A stretch of 12,589 nucleotides of DNA from Deltaproteobacteria bacterium (GCA_027068235.1 JAMOUE010000110.1:1-12589), one strand, 5' to 3'; shown: positions 1-7,843, numbered from the stretch's first letter. Notes: generated by a model from the sequence alone, not told the origin. Numbers and translations are program-made.

Positions 1-640
1 AGGTAACCTCCCCTCCAAATCTATCTTCTCCATACCTGCAGTATCTTTGTGACTCCTGTAGATAGGAGGCCACCCGATGCCTTACAAGTTCGTGGGTTAC
101 TGCCCTGTTAACGGTTATGTGGGCAAGAACACACCGGTGTTTTACAAGTAGAGAAAGATCTAGCGCATCTACTTCTTTAGGGGTTAATAGCCTAACCTTT
201 ATATCTTCCTTGGTGTCACAGGCTGTCTCTATATCTTCAAAAAGGACAGGATAATGTCTTTCTAGTTCTTCTTTGATGGCAGCGATAAGGGGCAGGCTGC
301 CTAGTCTTTTAGCCAGATCTCTGAAGGAACGGGGATTGCCAGATACCAAGAAACGTCCTTCATCTAGTCTTGAGGCCTGACAAAACCTTGGGATGTGAAC
401 AAAGAAGTCGTGGTAGAATCGTTCTTCTGGGGCAGTTATCTCCATTACAAGATTTGCCATCTCTATGACGGATTCATGCCCCCTTTTTATTATGCCTTTT
501 ATAAAGGGTATTGCGCTTTCTGCGCTAATTTTATCTTCGCTTTTGTAGCAAACCCTGCCACAACGCTCTATTTGTTCAAGAACTTTTCCTTGCTGAAAAT
601 ACTCATCCAATACCTGAAAGGTTGGAAGGATTACCCTCAT
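1..640 (-). CDS. thyX: ThyX, FAD-dependent thymidylate synthase (C-terminus cut by window edge)
   Basis: ThyX makes dTMP from dUMP using methylene-tetrahydrofolate and reduced FAD. Reading the minus strand from the ATG at 640-638 gives 213 codons open to the left edge. The ThyX signature RHR-x7-S lies at residues 187-199 (RHRVASYLQES, followed by QRYCRY), and the early helix motif HESVIE is at 55-60. In short ThyX proteins such as that of Thermotoga these two elements are about 20 residues apart. Here about 125 residues separate them, so this is a long, insertion-bearing form; the inserted part includes LVSGNPRSFRD at 98-108. A GGGGG-type ribosome binding site lies 5 bases before the ATG. The gene follows the WecA-CapD fusion by 57 bases on the same strand, so it may be cotranscribed. 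The RHR motif makes the family secure; the C-terminal end is not visible. Confidence 0.93.
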   Translation of the reverse strand, partial: MRVILPTFQVLDEYFQQGKVLEQIERCGRVCYKSEDKISAESAIPFIKGIIKRGHESVIEMANLVMEITAPEERFYHDFFVHIPRFCQASRLDEGRFLVSGNPRSFRDLAKRLGSLPLIAAIKEELERHYPVLFEDIETACDTKEDIKVRLLTPKEVDALDLSLLVKHRCVLAHITVNRAVTHELVRHRVASYLQESQRYCRYGEDRFGGEVT

Positions 641-697
641 TGGTTCCCCCTTTGTCTTTTGGTGACCTTTGACCTTGTAAACCTAAAAACTCGTCCT

Positions 698-2596
698 TTA
701 TGTCTTTCGAAGAGACAGCACCCGGCCTGTTTTATTTCTATCCCTTGAATTTACAGGTTCGATCTTTTCAAAGGATACCAGAGGCCGCATTTGTATACAT
801 TTGACCCCGATTTTTGCACACTTATCTTTAATACTTTCAAAAAGTGGAAATGGTGATGACAAAATAGAAATAAAAACGATCTTGATACCATAGCGCTTGA
901 TTATCTTTTCGAGATCGCTTCCTATTCCAAGGACCTTTACGCCATGAATCTCCTGTCCAAGTTTGGCTATGTCATCATCAATAAAGCCAACAGGAAGGTA
1001 ATCGTGGTTTCTTCTTTTTCTGAGTTCCCTTAGAAAAAGATCGCCACCGTCTCCTGCACCATATATCAGTATTGGAATGGAGTGGCTCTTTTCAGCTTGT
1101 CTAATAAAGTATTCATTAAACATGCGCAGGAGAAAGCGTATTCCGCCTATCAGCAGAAAAGTCATGATTGCATCTAAGAAAAAAACAATCCTTGAAAAGC
1201 CCTGAAATCTATAAACAAAGACCAATACACCAACTATAATAACAGAGCTTACCAAGGTTGCCTTTATGATCTTGAATGTGTCATCCAGACTGGCAAAGCG
1301 CCATTGCCCCCTGTAAAGTCCAAAGGCCCACAAGCAGCACACCTTTACTCCAAGTACAAGAGGCAGGGTTTTCTCTATGAGCCCTTGGTTGAAAGGGCTT
1401 ATCTGTCCGTCGAATTTTAATAAATATGCAGAGTAGTACCCAACTGTCAGAAGAAATAGATCTAGGCATACCTGAAGGATCTGACGTTTATTGAGTATTG
1501 CTGCCATTGCATCTACAATTCGTGACCGTTTGGCCCCCTCTCTATCCTCATAAACATCCTTGTTCAGGTAACTCAAGAACACTCCAAAAAATATGGCTAT
1601 AACTACAGTAATACTCATTACTGCCAAAAGCCCTTCCATGGAGTGAGCTGCCATGTAAAGTGTAACCCCAGATACTGCTGCAGCTGCAATCATCAGGGTT
1701 ACCACTGCCTGTTCTTCTGATAGGCCAAGTAATACCAACCTGTGGGATGTGTGATCCTTGCCCCCCTGAGATATGGCGCGTCCGCTCTGTAACCTGGACA
1801 AGGATACCAGGGCTGTATCAAAGATCGGTATTATTAGCACTGATATTGGCACTGCAAGCATTAGTACTATGTTGGACATCCCTGCAAAAAATTCCTCTCC
1901 TCCAAGTTGTGCCTGATGTAAATGGGTACTTACGATTGCAAGTCCTCCAAGCGTGAAGCCTAGAAAGAGGCTGCCACAATCTCCCATGAATATCTTTGCA
2001 GGCTTGAAGTTGTAGACAAAGAAGCCAAGGCAGGCTCCTGCCAGTAAAATGGCAGGGAGTACCACCTGCGGAATGCCAAACATGATTCCATATGCGGCAA
2101 GAGAGAATGATGCCACCATGGAAATACCAGACGACAGGCCGTCCATATTGTCCAAGATGTTGACGGCATTTGCTATGCCAATGAGCCAAAAGACACTGAT
2201 GCAGATAGATATTATAGGATAACCTGGAAGATTGATCTTGAGGCCAAAACCAACCAAAAGGACTACGCAAATAAGTTGTGCAATGAACTTGCTTTGCGGA
2301 GAAAAATCCAAGAAGTCGTCTAGTAGTCCAATCAAAAAGAACAGACAAGCCCCTGACATAAGAAGCAAGTTTTCATTTTCATGGATGGGGGTGGCAATTA
2401 CAAAGGGGATAATGAATGCAAAAAAGATTGCTATGCCACCATAAAGAGCAGTTGGACGACTATGCCATCTATCTTTACGTGGCTTGGCGATTAGGCCGGT
2501 TTTCTTGGCAAAGATTATTGTAATGGGTGTTAAAAAGATGCTTAAAATAAATGATAAAAGGAAATAACCTACTAATTCTGCCACCATTGTGGCCAT
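698..2596 (-). CDS. WecA/MraY-type undecaprenyl-phosphate sugar-1-phosphate transferase fused to a CapD/WbpM-like N-terminal module
   Basis: Residues 1-345 form a multi-pass membrane enzyme of glycosyltransferase family 4 (WecA/MraY). Motifs are DDFLD at 93-97, NILDNMDGL at 146-154, FMGDCGS at 203-209 and DHTSHR at 281-286. By family knowledge it loads a HexNAc-1-phosphate onto undecaprenyl phosphate to start O-antigen or exopolysaccharide synthesis. Residues about 370-490 hold four further hydrophobic segments. Residues 505-632 look like the nucleotide-binding CoA_binding_3 domain of CapD/WbpM/PglF proteins (YGAGDGG at 512-518, FIDDD at 538-542). The catalytic SDR domain that normally follows is absent and the protein stops. 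A WecA alone is about 350 residues, so this is a true fusion. The start lies 1 base after the stop of the upstream SDR gene, implying translational coupling; a second ATG three codons in is also possible. Sugar specificity is unknown. Confidence 0.9.
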   Translation of the reverse strand: MATMVAELVGYFLLSFILSIFLTPITIIFAKKTGLIAKPRKDRWHSRPTALYGGIAIFFAFIIPFVIATPIHENENLLLMSGACLFFLIGLLDDFLDFSPQSKFIAQLICVVLLVGFGLKINLPGYPIISICISVFWLIGIANAVNILDNMDGLSSGISMVASFSLAAYGIMFGIPQVVLPAILLAGACLGFFVYNFKPAKIFMGDCGSLFLGFTLGGLAIVSTHLHQAQLGGEEFFAGMSNIVLMLAVPISVLIIPIFDTALVSLSRLQSGRAISQGGKDHTSHRLVLLGLSEEQAVVTLMIAAAAVSGVTLYMAAHSMEGLLAVMSITVVIAIFFGVFLSYLNKDVYEDREGAKRSRIVDAMAAILNKRQILQVCLDLFLLTVGYYSAYLLKFDGQISPFNQGLIEKTLPLVLGVKVCCLWAFGLYRGQWRFASLDDTFKIIKATLVSSVIIVGVLVFVYRFQGFSRIVFFLDAIMTFLLIGGIRFLLRMFNEYFIRQAEKSHSIPILIYGAGDGGDLFLRELRKRRNHDYLPVGFIDDDIAKLGQEIHGVKVLGIGSDLEKIIKRYGIKIVFISILSSPFPLFESIKDKCAKIGVKCIQMRPLVSFEKIEPVNSRDRNKTGRVLSLRKT

Positions 2597-2597
2597 A

Positions 2598-3566
2598 TCA
2601 CACAGCCCTTGCCCTGAAATACTCTATCGTGTGTTGAAGGATTTCATCTAGTGGAGTCTTTGGCACAAAGTCAATTAGAGATTCCAGCTTTTCAAGAGAT
2701 GGTACCCTCCTCATCATATCTTCAAAATCTTTGCCATAGGCCTGATCATAGGGGATAAAGACTATTTCAGAGTTGCTTCCAATAAGCTCTTTTATCTTTT
2801 GAGCAAGATCCGCAATGCTTATTTCTTCTGTGCCCCCAATATTGACCACCTCTCCAGAGCCTTTTTTGCATTTGATTAGCCTATATATGGCCTCCACTAC
2901 ATCGCCAACATATGTGAATGTGCGCGTCTGTTTTCCGTCTCCATAGACTGTGATTGGATCATCTCTAAGGGCCTGCTGAATAAATCTTGGAACTACCATG
3001 CCGTACATACCAGTCTGCCTCGGACCTATGGTGTTGAAACATCTTATTATGATGGTATCAAGCTTTTTGGTTCGGTGATAGGCTAGGGCGGTAAATTCGT
3101 CCACAAGTTTACTTGCAGCATAGCTCCATCTCATGGTGCTTGGGGGGCCATAAATGAGGTTGTCGTCTTCCTTTAGAGGGGCGTGCGTGTGCTTGCCATA
3201 TACTTCTGAGGTGGATGCCACCAGGATTTTCTTTTTGTATTTATTGGCCAGCTTAAGAGCTGTCTCTGTGCCAAGGATATTCGTTTCTATTGACGACAAT
3301 GGATTTTCAAGTACGTGCTTCACACCAACTGCCGCAGCAAGATGAACTATACAGTCACAGGAGGAAATGAGATCTTCCATTAGCTGTTCATTCAATATGG
3401 TGTCTATGACATAATTGAAGCCAGGATTGTTGAAAAGATGAGAAATGTTATCAAGACTGCCTGTTGACAGGTCGTCTATGACAGAAACCTCTTCTCCCTT
3501 CTCTAAAAGCAGGTCACACAAGTTTGACCCAATGAATCCCGCTCCTCCTGTAACAAGGATTTTCAT
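2598..3566 (-). CDS. NAD-dependent epimerase/dehydratase (extended SDR), nucleotide-sugar modifying
   Basis: A 322-residue extended short-chain dehydrogenase that acts on nucleotide sugars. It has the Rossmann motif GGAGFIG at 7-13, the acidic pair DD at 31-32 that suits NAD binding, the catalytic STS at 118-120, and the YxxxK pair Y149/K153. FNTIGPRQ at 177-184 and the TVYGDGKQTRTF region after residue 206 resemble UDP-glucose 4-epimerase and UDP-glucuronate decarboxylase relatives. Exact substrate and product cannot be decided from sequence. An AGGTGAG ribosome binding site lies about 8 bases before the ATG. It is the first gene of a minus-strand block with the WecA-CapD fusion, only 1 base away, which suggests that it prepares the sugar used by that enzyme. 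Upstream is 211 bases of AT-rich spacer that probably holds the promoter. Confidence 0.9.
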   Translation of the reverse strand: MKILVTGGAGFIGSNLCDLLLEKGEEVSVIDDLSTGSLDNISHLFNNPGFNYVIDTILNEQLMEDLISSCDCIVHLAAAVGVKHVLENPLSSIETNILGTETALKLANKYKKKILVASTSEVYGKHTHAPLKEDDNLIYGPPSTMRWSYAASKLVDEFTALAYHRTKKLDTIIIRCFNTIGPRQTGMYGMVVPRFIQQALRDDPITVYGDGKQTRTFTYVGDVVEAIYRLIKCKKGSGEVVNIGGTEEISIADLAQKIKELIGSNSEIVFIPYDQAYGKDFEDMMRRVPSLEKLESLIDFVPKTPLDEILQHTIEYFRARAV

Positions 3567-3635
3567 CTATATCACTCACCTGAAAGATTTTTATTTAGGA
3601 TTGCTTAAAAATTCTCCCTATTAACTCTTAGAAAA

Positions 3636-3650
3636 CTTAAAACTTTTAAG
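3636..3650. repeat. Perfect 7+1+7 inverted repeat in the SDR upstream spacer
   Basis: CTTAAAA-C-TTTTAAG has seven-base arms around one base, lying 70-84 bases upstream of the SDR start. The geometry fits a dimeric repressor operator better than an RNA hairpin, because a one-base loop cannot fold in RNA with full arms. No known operator is recognised. Confidence 0.4.
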
Positions 3651-3691
3651 GATAGTAATTTTCTATGCAAAAATAAAAATATTTTGAGATA

Positions 3692-3703
3692 ATAACATGT
3701 TAT
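3692..3703. repeat. Perfect 12-base palindrome ATAACATGTTAT
   Basis: A self-complementary 12-mer that abuts the candidate -10 element at 3704-3709. That is the expected place for an operator controlling the SDR block. No matching regulator is in the window, and the AT-rich context raises the chance of coincidence. Confidence 0.35.
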
Positions 3704-3732
3704 GTTTTAACGCAATAATACCATGGTTTCAA
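3704..3732 (-). promoter_or_regulatory. Candidate promoter for the SDR/WecA-CapD block
   Basis: On the minus strand TTGAAA (3732-3727) is followed after 17 bases by TAAAAC (3709-3704). These match 4 or 5 of 6 sigma-70 -35 bases and 4 of 6 -10 bases. The site is about 140 bases upstream of the SDR start. AT-rich DNA yields such matches by chance, so this is a weak call. Confidence 0.25.
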
Positions 3733-3777
3733 TATGTAGATAAGCTAAATCTCCCTCAATTTTTAAACAAAAAAGCC

Positions 3778-5655
3778 TTAATCAGACAATCCAAGTGCCC
3801 TTCGCTTTTGGGTTATTCTTCGGTCAATAAGTTCAGCTGCCTTAAATGGATCAGGTTCAATGCAGAAACAAGCCCCTACGAGATCGTCAAGGCCTTTTAA
3901 AGCCAAGTCAACTACAGTCTGTGAGCCTGTTATATTGGGAGGATGGCCAAGATGCGTAAAAATACCTGATGCCACCGCATAGGTTCCTATGGTAGCTGCC
4001 TTTTCTGAGTACCATTCAGGGGAAGATGCAGCAAGCGGCAAGTCACTTATTGATACACCGAGCTCATTTGCAAGCAAGGCTGCAAGTTGCAGTATCCTTG
4101 CATTGTCTACGCAACTTCCCATGTGCAGTACCGGTGGTATTTGAAGGGCCTGACAGACTGCTTGCAATTTACTTCCTGCCTCTTTTGCAGCCTCTGGGAC
4201 AAGCAGACCACCTTTGCCTGCTGCAACTGTTACACATCCTGTGACAATGACTAGTATATCCCTTTTTATAAGTTCCCGAGTAAGGTTTAGATTGCAATAA
4301 TCGTGTTGGTACTTTGGATTGTTGCAACCTACTATGCCAACGGCTCCACGTATGTTACCAGCCTTTATGGCTTCAATGAGCGGAGTCAGTGAGCCTCCAA
4401 GCAGATCCAGTATGGCCTCTACCGAAAAGCCTGTCATAAGCTCCACTGGTGAAGATGGAATCTCAACGCGCTCCTGATTGCGAAGTGGATAACGCTCAAT
4501 GGCCATGCGCACCACCTTTTTGGCTTGTTCTAAGCCGTTTGCCATGTCAAAACGGACGTGTTCTGCACCTGTGAAGCGCGCCTTGTCTGCTGTAGTAACC
4601 ATTTTTGTATGATAGCATTTTCCAACCTGTACAAGGCTTGGCATGATACACTGATAATCAACTATGATGAGTTCAACGGCTCCTGTAACAATGGCCAGCT
4701 CTGTCATAAGATGATTGCCGGCCATGGGTATGCCTTTTCTCATCATCAGTTCGTTTCCAGTGCAGCAAAGTCCTGCCAGGTTGATACCAGATGCCCCCTT
4801 TTCCTTGGCGAGGGCGACAAGATCGGGATCTTGAACTGCTTCAAGAATCTTCTCAGAGACTATGGGATTGTGACCATGAACCAGGATATTGACTTGATCT
4901 TTCTTTAGGACGCCAAGGTTTACCTTTGAAGTACGTGGCTTAGGAGTGCCAAAAAGTATATCTGAAAGTTCTGTGGCAATCATGGAACCGGCCCAACCAT
5001 CGGCAAGACACATCCTCAGCCCGTGAAGAAGGGTGTTTGGAGCATCGTTGTCGCAACCCATGTGTGTTCTATGCATCATTTCTGTGATTTCTCTGTCAAC
5101 ACCCCTTGGCACTATGCCAAGTTCCTGCCACTTTTTCCTTTGCACCTCAGGTACTCTCTTTACAAACGCTACTTCATGGCGTCTGCTGCCAAAACTTTCG
5201 AGGAATTCTTCACTAAGATCCCGCGCTATGTCCATAAGGTCCCTGCCATCTGTTTTTATCCCAAGTTCTTGGGCAATGCGGACCATCTTTTCGCTATCGG
5301 AAATCACATAATCTTGGGTGTGTCCATATGCCACAGCATGAAATGCCTCGATGCAATCGCGTCCATGATCTGAATGACCAGCTGCCCCACCTGCCAGGAA
5401 TCTGCCAAAATTTCTGGCTACAATCACGTCTGCATCTGCACCGCAAACTCCTAGTGGAGACTTTTTAGAGATCCTGCATGGCCCCATGGTGCAAATGCGG
5501 CAGCACACGCCAGAGTCACCAAATTTGCAATGGGGCCTTTGTTGCAAAAGCCTGTCCCATGCGGTTTCGATGCCTTCCCGCTCTGCCTTTTCGAGCATCT
5601 TTTGTGCATCGTCCCATACGCTCAGGGCTTTGATGTCCTTTTTCGTTTCAGCCAT
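3778..5655 (-). CDS. cooS: CooS, nickel-iron-sulfur carbon monoxide dehydrogenase catalytic subunit
   Basis: Interconverts CO and CO2 with electrons going to or from ferredoxin-like carriers. The 625-residue form is of usual CooS length. The N-terminal cysteines C43, C51, C52, C55, C60 and C71 match the D- and B-cluster ligands. All six expected C-cluster ligands are visible: H262 (GHNP), C298 (LCCTGNE), C336 (DYQCIMPS), C444 (GCNNPK), C474 (TGCVTVAAGK) and C515 (MGSCVDNAR). Histidines of AGHSDHGR (H94, H97) and the lysine equivalent near K552 are also present, so the enzyme should be active. I start at the ATG at 5655 (MAETKK) because AGGAGAG lies 7 bases upstream. A longer frame to 5724 would add 23 non-family residues and overlap the upstream gene. 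It is the last gene after the YkgJ-like, deaminase and radical SAM genes. No cooC, cooF or acetyl-CoA synthase genes are adjacent. Confidence 0.96.
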   Translation of the reverse strand: MAETKKDIKALSVWDDAQKMLEKAEREGIETAWDRLLQQRPHCKFGDSGVCCRICTMGPCRISKKSPLGVCGADADVIVARNFGRFLAGGAAGHSDHGRDCIEAFHAVAYGHTQDYVISDSEKMVRIAQELGIKTDGRDLMDIARDLSEEFLESFGSRRHEVAFVKRVPEVQRKKWQELGIVPRGVDREITEMMHRTHMGCDNDAPNTLLHGLRMCLADGWAGSMIATELSDILFGTPKPRTSKVNLGVLKKDQVNILVHGHNPIVSEKILEAVQDPDLVALAKEKGASGINLAGLCCTGNELMMRKGIPMAGNHLMTELAIVTGAVELIIVDYQCIMPSLVQVGKCYHTKMVTTADKARFTGAEHVRFDMANGLEQAKKVVRMAIERYPLRNQERVEIPSSPVELMTGFSVEAILDLLGGSLTPLIEAIKAGNIRGAVGIVGCNNPKYQHDYCNLNLTRELIKRDILVIVTGCVTVAAGKGGLLVPEAAKEAGSKLQAVCQALQIPPVLHMGSCVDNARILQLAALLANELGVSISDLPLAASSPEWYSEKAATIGTYAVASGIFTHLGHPPNITGSQTVVDLALKGLDDLVGACFCIEPDPFKAAELIDRRITQKRRALGLSD

Positions 5656-5662
5656 GGCTATG

Positions 5663-5669
5663 CTCTCCT
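5663..5669 (-). promoter_or_regulatory. Ribosome binding site that sets the cooS start
   Basis: AGGAGAG on the minus strand lies 7 bases before the ATG at 5655-5653. It supports the short cooS form over the in-frame upstream ATG at 5724, which lies inside the end of the radical SAM gene. Confidence 0.75.
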
Positions 5670-5716
5670 TTTTATTAATGGTGGACTCTCTTTTTAAACG
5701 AATATGCTTTAGATGC

Positions 5717-6778
5717 CTAGCCAAGCAAGGGATTTGCCACTATTTCCTCTTTTAGCATACAGCAGGCTATCTTGTATACCGGGTTCCCATTGGAATCATA
5801 GGTCAGATTACCTGGATGTAGGAGCTTATTCATTACGCAACCTTCTGGAATTTTCAGGGTAAAAAGCTCCATCTCTGTAAGCGGAGGCCGCCTTACAAGC
5901 TCGTCCTCTTTTATCTCAAAGGCATGAAGGGGATAATCCTCACATAGAGGACAGGTATAAACCCTGCCATTTGGAAAAACAAAATAATTTTCGGCAACTA
6001 CTCCTGCACATTCAAACTTGGCATCGTTTTCTAAAAAGACCGTTGGATAGTGGCAGATAAGTCCAAGTTTTGCTGCATTTTCTGCTGTCTTTGGAACTAT
6101 CGATTCCCAGACCTGCTTTGTCAGTTGGAGGCTTTGTCCTTCACCCTTTGCAGGCTTTCCCCGTATGCCTATTACTTGGATAAAAAATCGACTAACACCA
6201 AGGTCCTTCAAAAGTGATGGCATATTGGGCAAATCGTGAATGTTTTTAGAACTTGCAGTAAATATAGAACTAACACTGAATCCAAGTTCCACGGCCCTAC
6301 GTATCCCGCTGGTGCAGGTCTCAAAAGACCCTTCTCCTCTAATGGGATCATTTATGTTAGGGGTTGAACCGTCAAGACTAAAGCTAAAGTAATCTACTTC
6401 GTCTGGAGTGACCTTCTCCAGGATGTCGTGGAACAAATATCCGTTTGTATCCACTGTTATAGAGGCATAACCAAGCCTTTTTGCCTCTTTTATGCCCTGG
6501 GCCAGGGCAGGGTTTAAAGTTGGTTCTCCACCCAGGAAAATAACGTTGGTATCTTCAACTGCCTTTATGGCCTTTGACCCATGCGACCTGGAGAAGAGGG
6601 CAAGCCATTTTTTTATGGTATCTTCATCGAGTGTAGTGGTGCCATGTTGCTGGGGATTGATGTAACAATGGGCACATTTTAGGTTACAGGCAGTTAAGAT
6701 GTGAAAGAATAGATTTCTGGAGTTTGGACGAAACTGGACCGTCCGCCTCGTTATCTTGTGTGGTGTAGTTACATTCAT
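5717..6778 (-). CDS. Radical SAM protein with SPASM-like C-terminal cysteine motif
   Basis: About 353 residues. The radical SAM cluster motif CNLKCAHC is at C31, C35 and C38, and GGEP at 83-86 contacts the SAM methionine. VDTNGY near 109-114 and SFSLDG near 132-137 are typical of the barrel. C257-x13-G-x4-C276-x2-C279, with C314 and the pair C339/C340, resembles a SPASM or twitch auxiliary iron-sulfur domain. Such enzymes often modify peptides or proteins, but the substrate here is unknown. The ATG at 6778 is preferred. An in-frame TTG at 6784 would overlap the deaminase stop by 3 bases, but its purine-rich stretch sits too close. It lies between the deaminase gene and cooS, so a role linked to CODH maturation, supply or regulation is possible but only inferred. 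Confidence 0.88.
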   Translation of the reverse strand: MNVTTPHKITRRTVQFRPNSRNLFFHILTACNLKCAHCYINPQQHGTTTLDEDTIKKWLALFSRSHGSKAIKAVEDTNVIFLGGEPTLNPALAQGIKEAKRLGYASITVDTNGYLFHDILEKVTPDEVDYFSFSLDGSTPNINDPIRGEGSFETCTSGIRRAVELGFSVSSIFTASSKNIHDLPNMPSLLKDLGVSRFFIQVIGIRGKPAKGEGQSLQLTKQVWESIVPKTAENAAKLGLICHYPTVFLENDAKFECAGVVAENYFVFPNGRVYTCPLCEDYPLHAFEIKEDELVRRPPLTEMELFTLKIPEGCVMNKLLHPGNLTYDSNGNPVYKIACCMLKEEIVANPLLG

Positions 6779-6780
6779 AA

Positions 6781-7332
6781 TCAAGCTTCTTTCAAGGTGT
6801 ATTGTTCAAGGGCCGTCCCCTTGAGATATTGATTGTTGTCCCTGGCAAAAAACGTCTTGAATAACTTAAGACTTTCCTCTCTTAGGATACCTGGCAAAAT
6901 TGTTACGCCACCCCTATACATGGAGTATTGGGCTACGTTGTTTCCCTTTATGGAAAGAGGTCTTTCAAGGTGGATTCCACAAGCGCCGCCCATAACGTCT
7001 TCATAGGCAAAGACTATTTGTTTTATGCCACTAATCAAAATGGCGCCTGTACACATCAGACACGGCTCAAGAGTAGAATAAATCGTCAGCTCTCGTCCAG
7101 GCTTACCCTTTTTCACCCAGTCTCTAATTGCCAGGATCTCAGCATGATCCAGTTCGTTTTGAGCTTTTCCCTTGCTGTTGACCCTTCCACCTCTGCCAAC
7201 TACTTTATCATCACCCACAAGTACACAGCCTACAGGAAATTCGCCTGCATCCAGTGCTTTTTGGGCAATTTTCAGGGCCTCTCGCATCCATTTTTCATGG
7301 CGTGTAACTGAATGTTCATCCATTTTTGGCAA
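6781..7332 (-). CDS. Cytidine-deaminase-fold zinc deaminase, TadA/guanine-deaminase-like
   Basis: 183 residues. The zinc site is complete: HAE at 63-65, with E65 as proton shuttle, and PCLMC at 90-94, with C91 and C94 as ligands, in the TLEPC context typical of TadA. FPVGCVLV at 32-39 matches the fold's start. TadA converts A34 to inosine in tRNA; related enzymes deaminate guanine or cytosine. The usual TadA stretch DPTAHAE is replaced by NELDHAE, and DxKxGAAGS by EDVMGGACG, with a C-terminal tail of about 20 residues, so I do not assign the substrate. The chosen start is a TTG with AAAGG six bases upstream; an ATG at 7323 is the alternative. Either start overlaps the upstream YkgJ-like gene, indicating coupled translation. 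Confidence 0.85.
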   Translation of the reverse strand: MPKMDEHSVTRHEKWMREALKIAQKALDAGEFPVGCVLVGDDKVVGRGGRVNSKGKAQNELDHAEILAIRDWVKKGKPGRELTIYSTLEPCLMCTGAILISGIKQIVFAYEDVMGGACGIHLERPLSIKGNNVAQYSMYRGGVTILPGILREESLKLFKTFFARDNNQYLKGTALEQYTLKEA

Positions 7333-7843
7333 GCCAGACCTTTAAATATTCCTCTAATAAGAAGGCATTTTCTGTCTCTTTCTGCATGGCAGCTTGAACC
7401 CTATGAATACTTTGGCTATCTAAGGCATCGTAAAGCCTTTTGCAAATAAAGTTTACGCATATCACATGCCTAGCTGTAATAAGGCAACCTTTCTCACCTA
7501 GAAACCAGCAACCGGTTGGATCCCACGGTTGCGAAGGCAACTCAACTCCCATAAGAAGATTTATTAGCAGGTTTACTACATCGAACTTGTTTTCGATTCC
7601 ACTGCCGCAACAGCTCCCTCCATCTTGAAGGGCGCAGCTAGTGCATTCCTTTACGACTCCTGTATCTGCCATCACCTGCCAATTTTCTTCAATACTTTGC
7701 CTGTATTTCTCTAACAGGGCGCAGATGGTCTTGTCCTGTAACAGATGATGAGAATATTCAGAATAGATACGTTTGGCCCATTTGATCTTTTTTTCTATTG
7801 GATGGTCAGGGCCTAATGGTATCTTATCAAAGTCTTTTTTCAT
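7316..7843 (-). CDS. YkgJ-like cysteine-cluster protein, function unknown
   Basis: 175 residues, predicted soluble. Eight cysteines stand in two groups: C67-x2-C70-x7-C78-C79, and C112, C120, C129, C134 within GCWFLGEKGC and the following 14 residues. This spacing resembles the YkgJ family, described as zinc- or iron-chelating, whose biochemical role is not established. The likeness is by motif only. The start ATG at 7843 has no clear ribosome binding site. It is the first gene of the minus-strand block ending in cooS and overlaps the deaminase gene. An Fe-S- or metal-binding protein beside a radical SAM enzyme and a NiFeS enzyme is suggestive, but no function should be given to it yet. Confidence 0.7.
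   Translation of the reverse strand: MKKDFDKIPLGPDHPIEKKIKWAKRIYSEYSHHLLQDKTICALLEKYRQSIEENWQVMADTGVVKECTSCALQDGGSCCGSGIENKFDVVNLLINLLMGVELPSQPWDPTGCWFLGEKGCLITARHVICVNFICKRLYDALDSQSIHRVQAAMQKETENAFLLEEYLKVWLAKNG

Larger units (their letters stand above)
3567..3777. other. AT-rich intergenic spacer, cooS 3' end to SDR 5' end
   Basis: These 211 bases contain no convincing ORF. They are clearly richer in A and T than the flanking genes and hold two perfect palindromes (3636-3650 and 3692-3703) and a weak minus-strand promoter match. The role is inferred to be control of the SDR/WecA-CapD/thyX block. Confidence 0.6.

Noticed and set aside
663..676. Tandem repeat TGACCTT-TGACCTT between the fusion gene and thyX
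   Set aside because: Two copies of seven bases; too little to call a regulatory site.
395..748. Plus-strand 117-residue ORF
   Set aside because: It lies antisense to thyX, which carries a clear RHR signature; no family likeness in the ORF itself.
1818..2348. 176-residue minus-strand ORF in another frame
   Set aside because: A shadow of the WecA part, rich in W, H and C and without motifs.
3765..3815. Rho-independent terminator after cooS
   Set aside because: A T-run follows the stop, but the only stem is AAAAGC/GCTTTT with a loop over 20 bases and A-T rich arms.
5656..5724. 23-residue N-terminal extension of CooS
   Set aside because: It overlaps the end of the radical SAM gene and precedes a strong ribosome binding site for the internal ATG.
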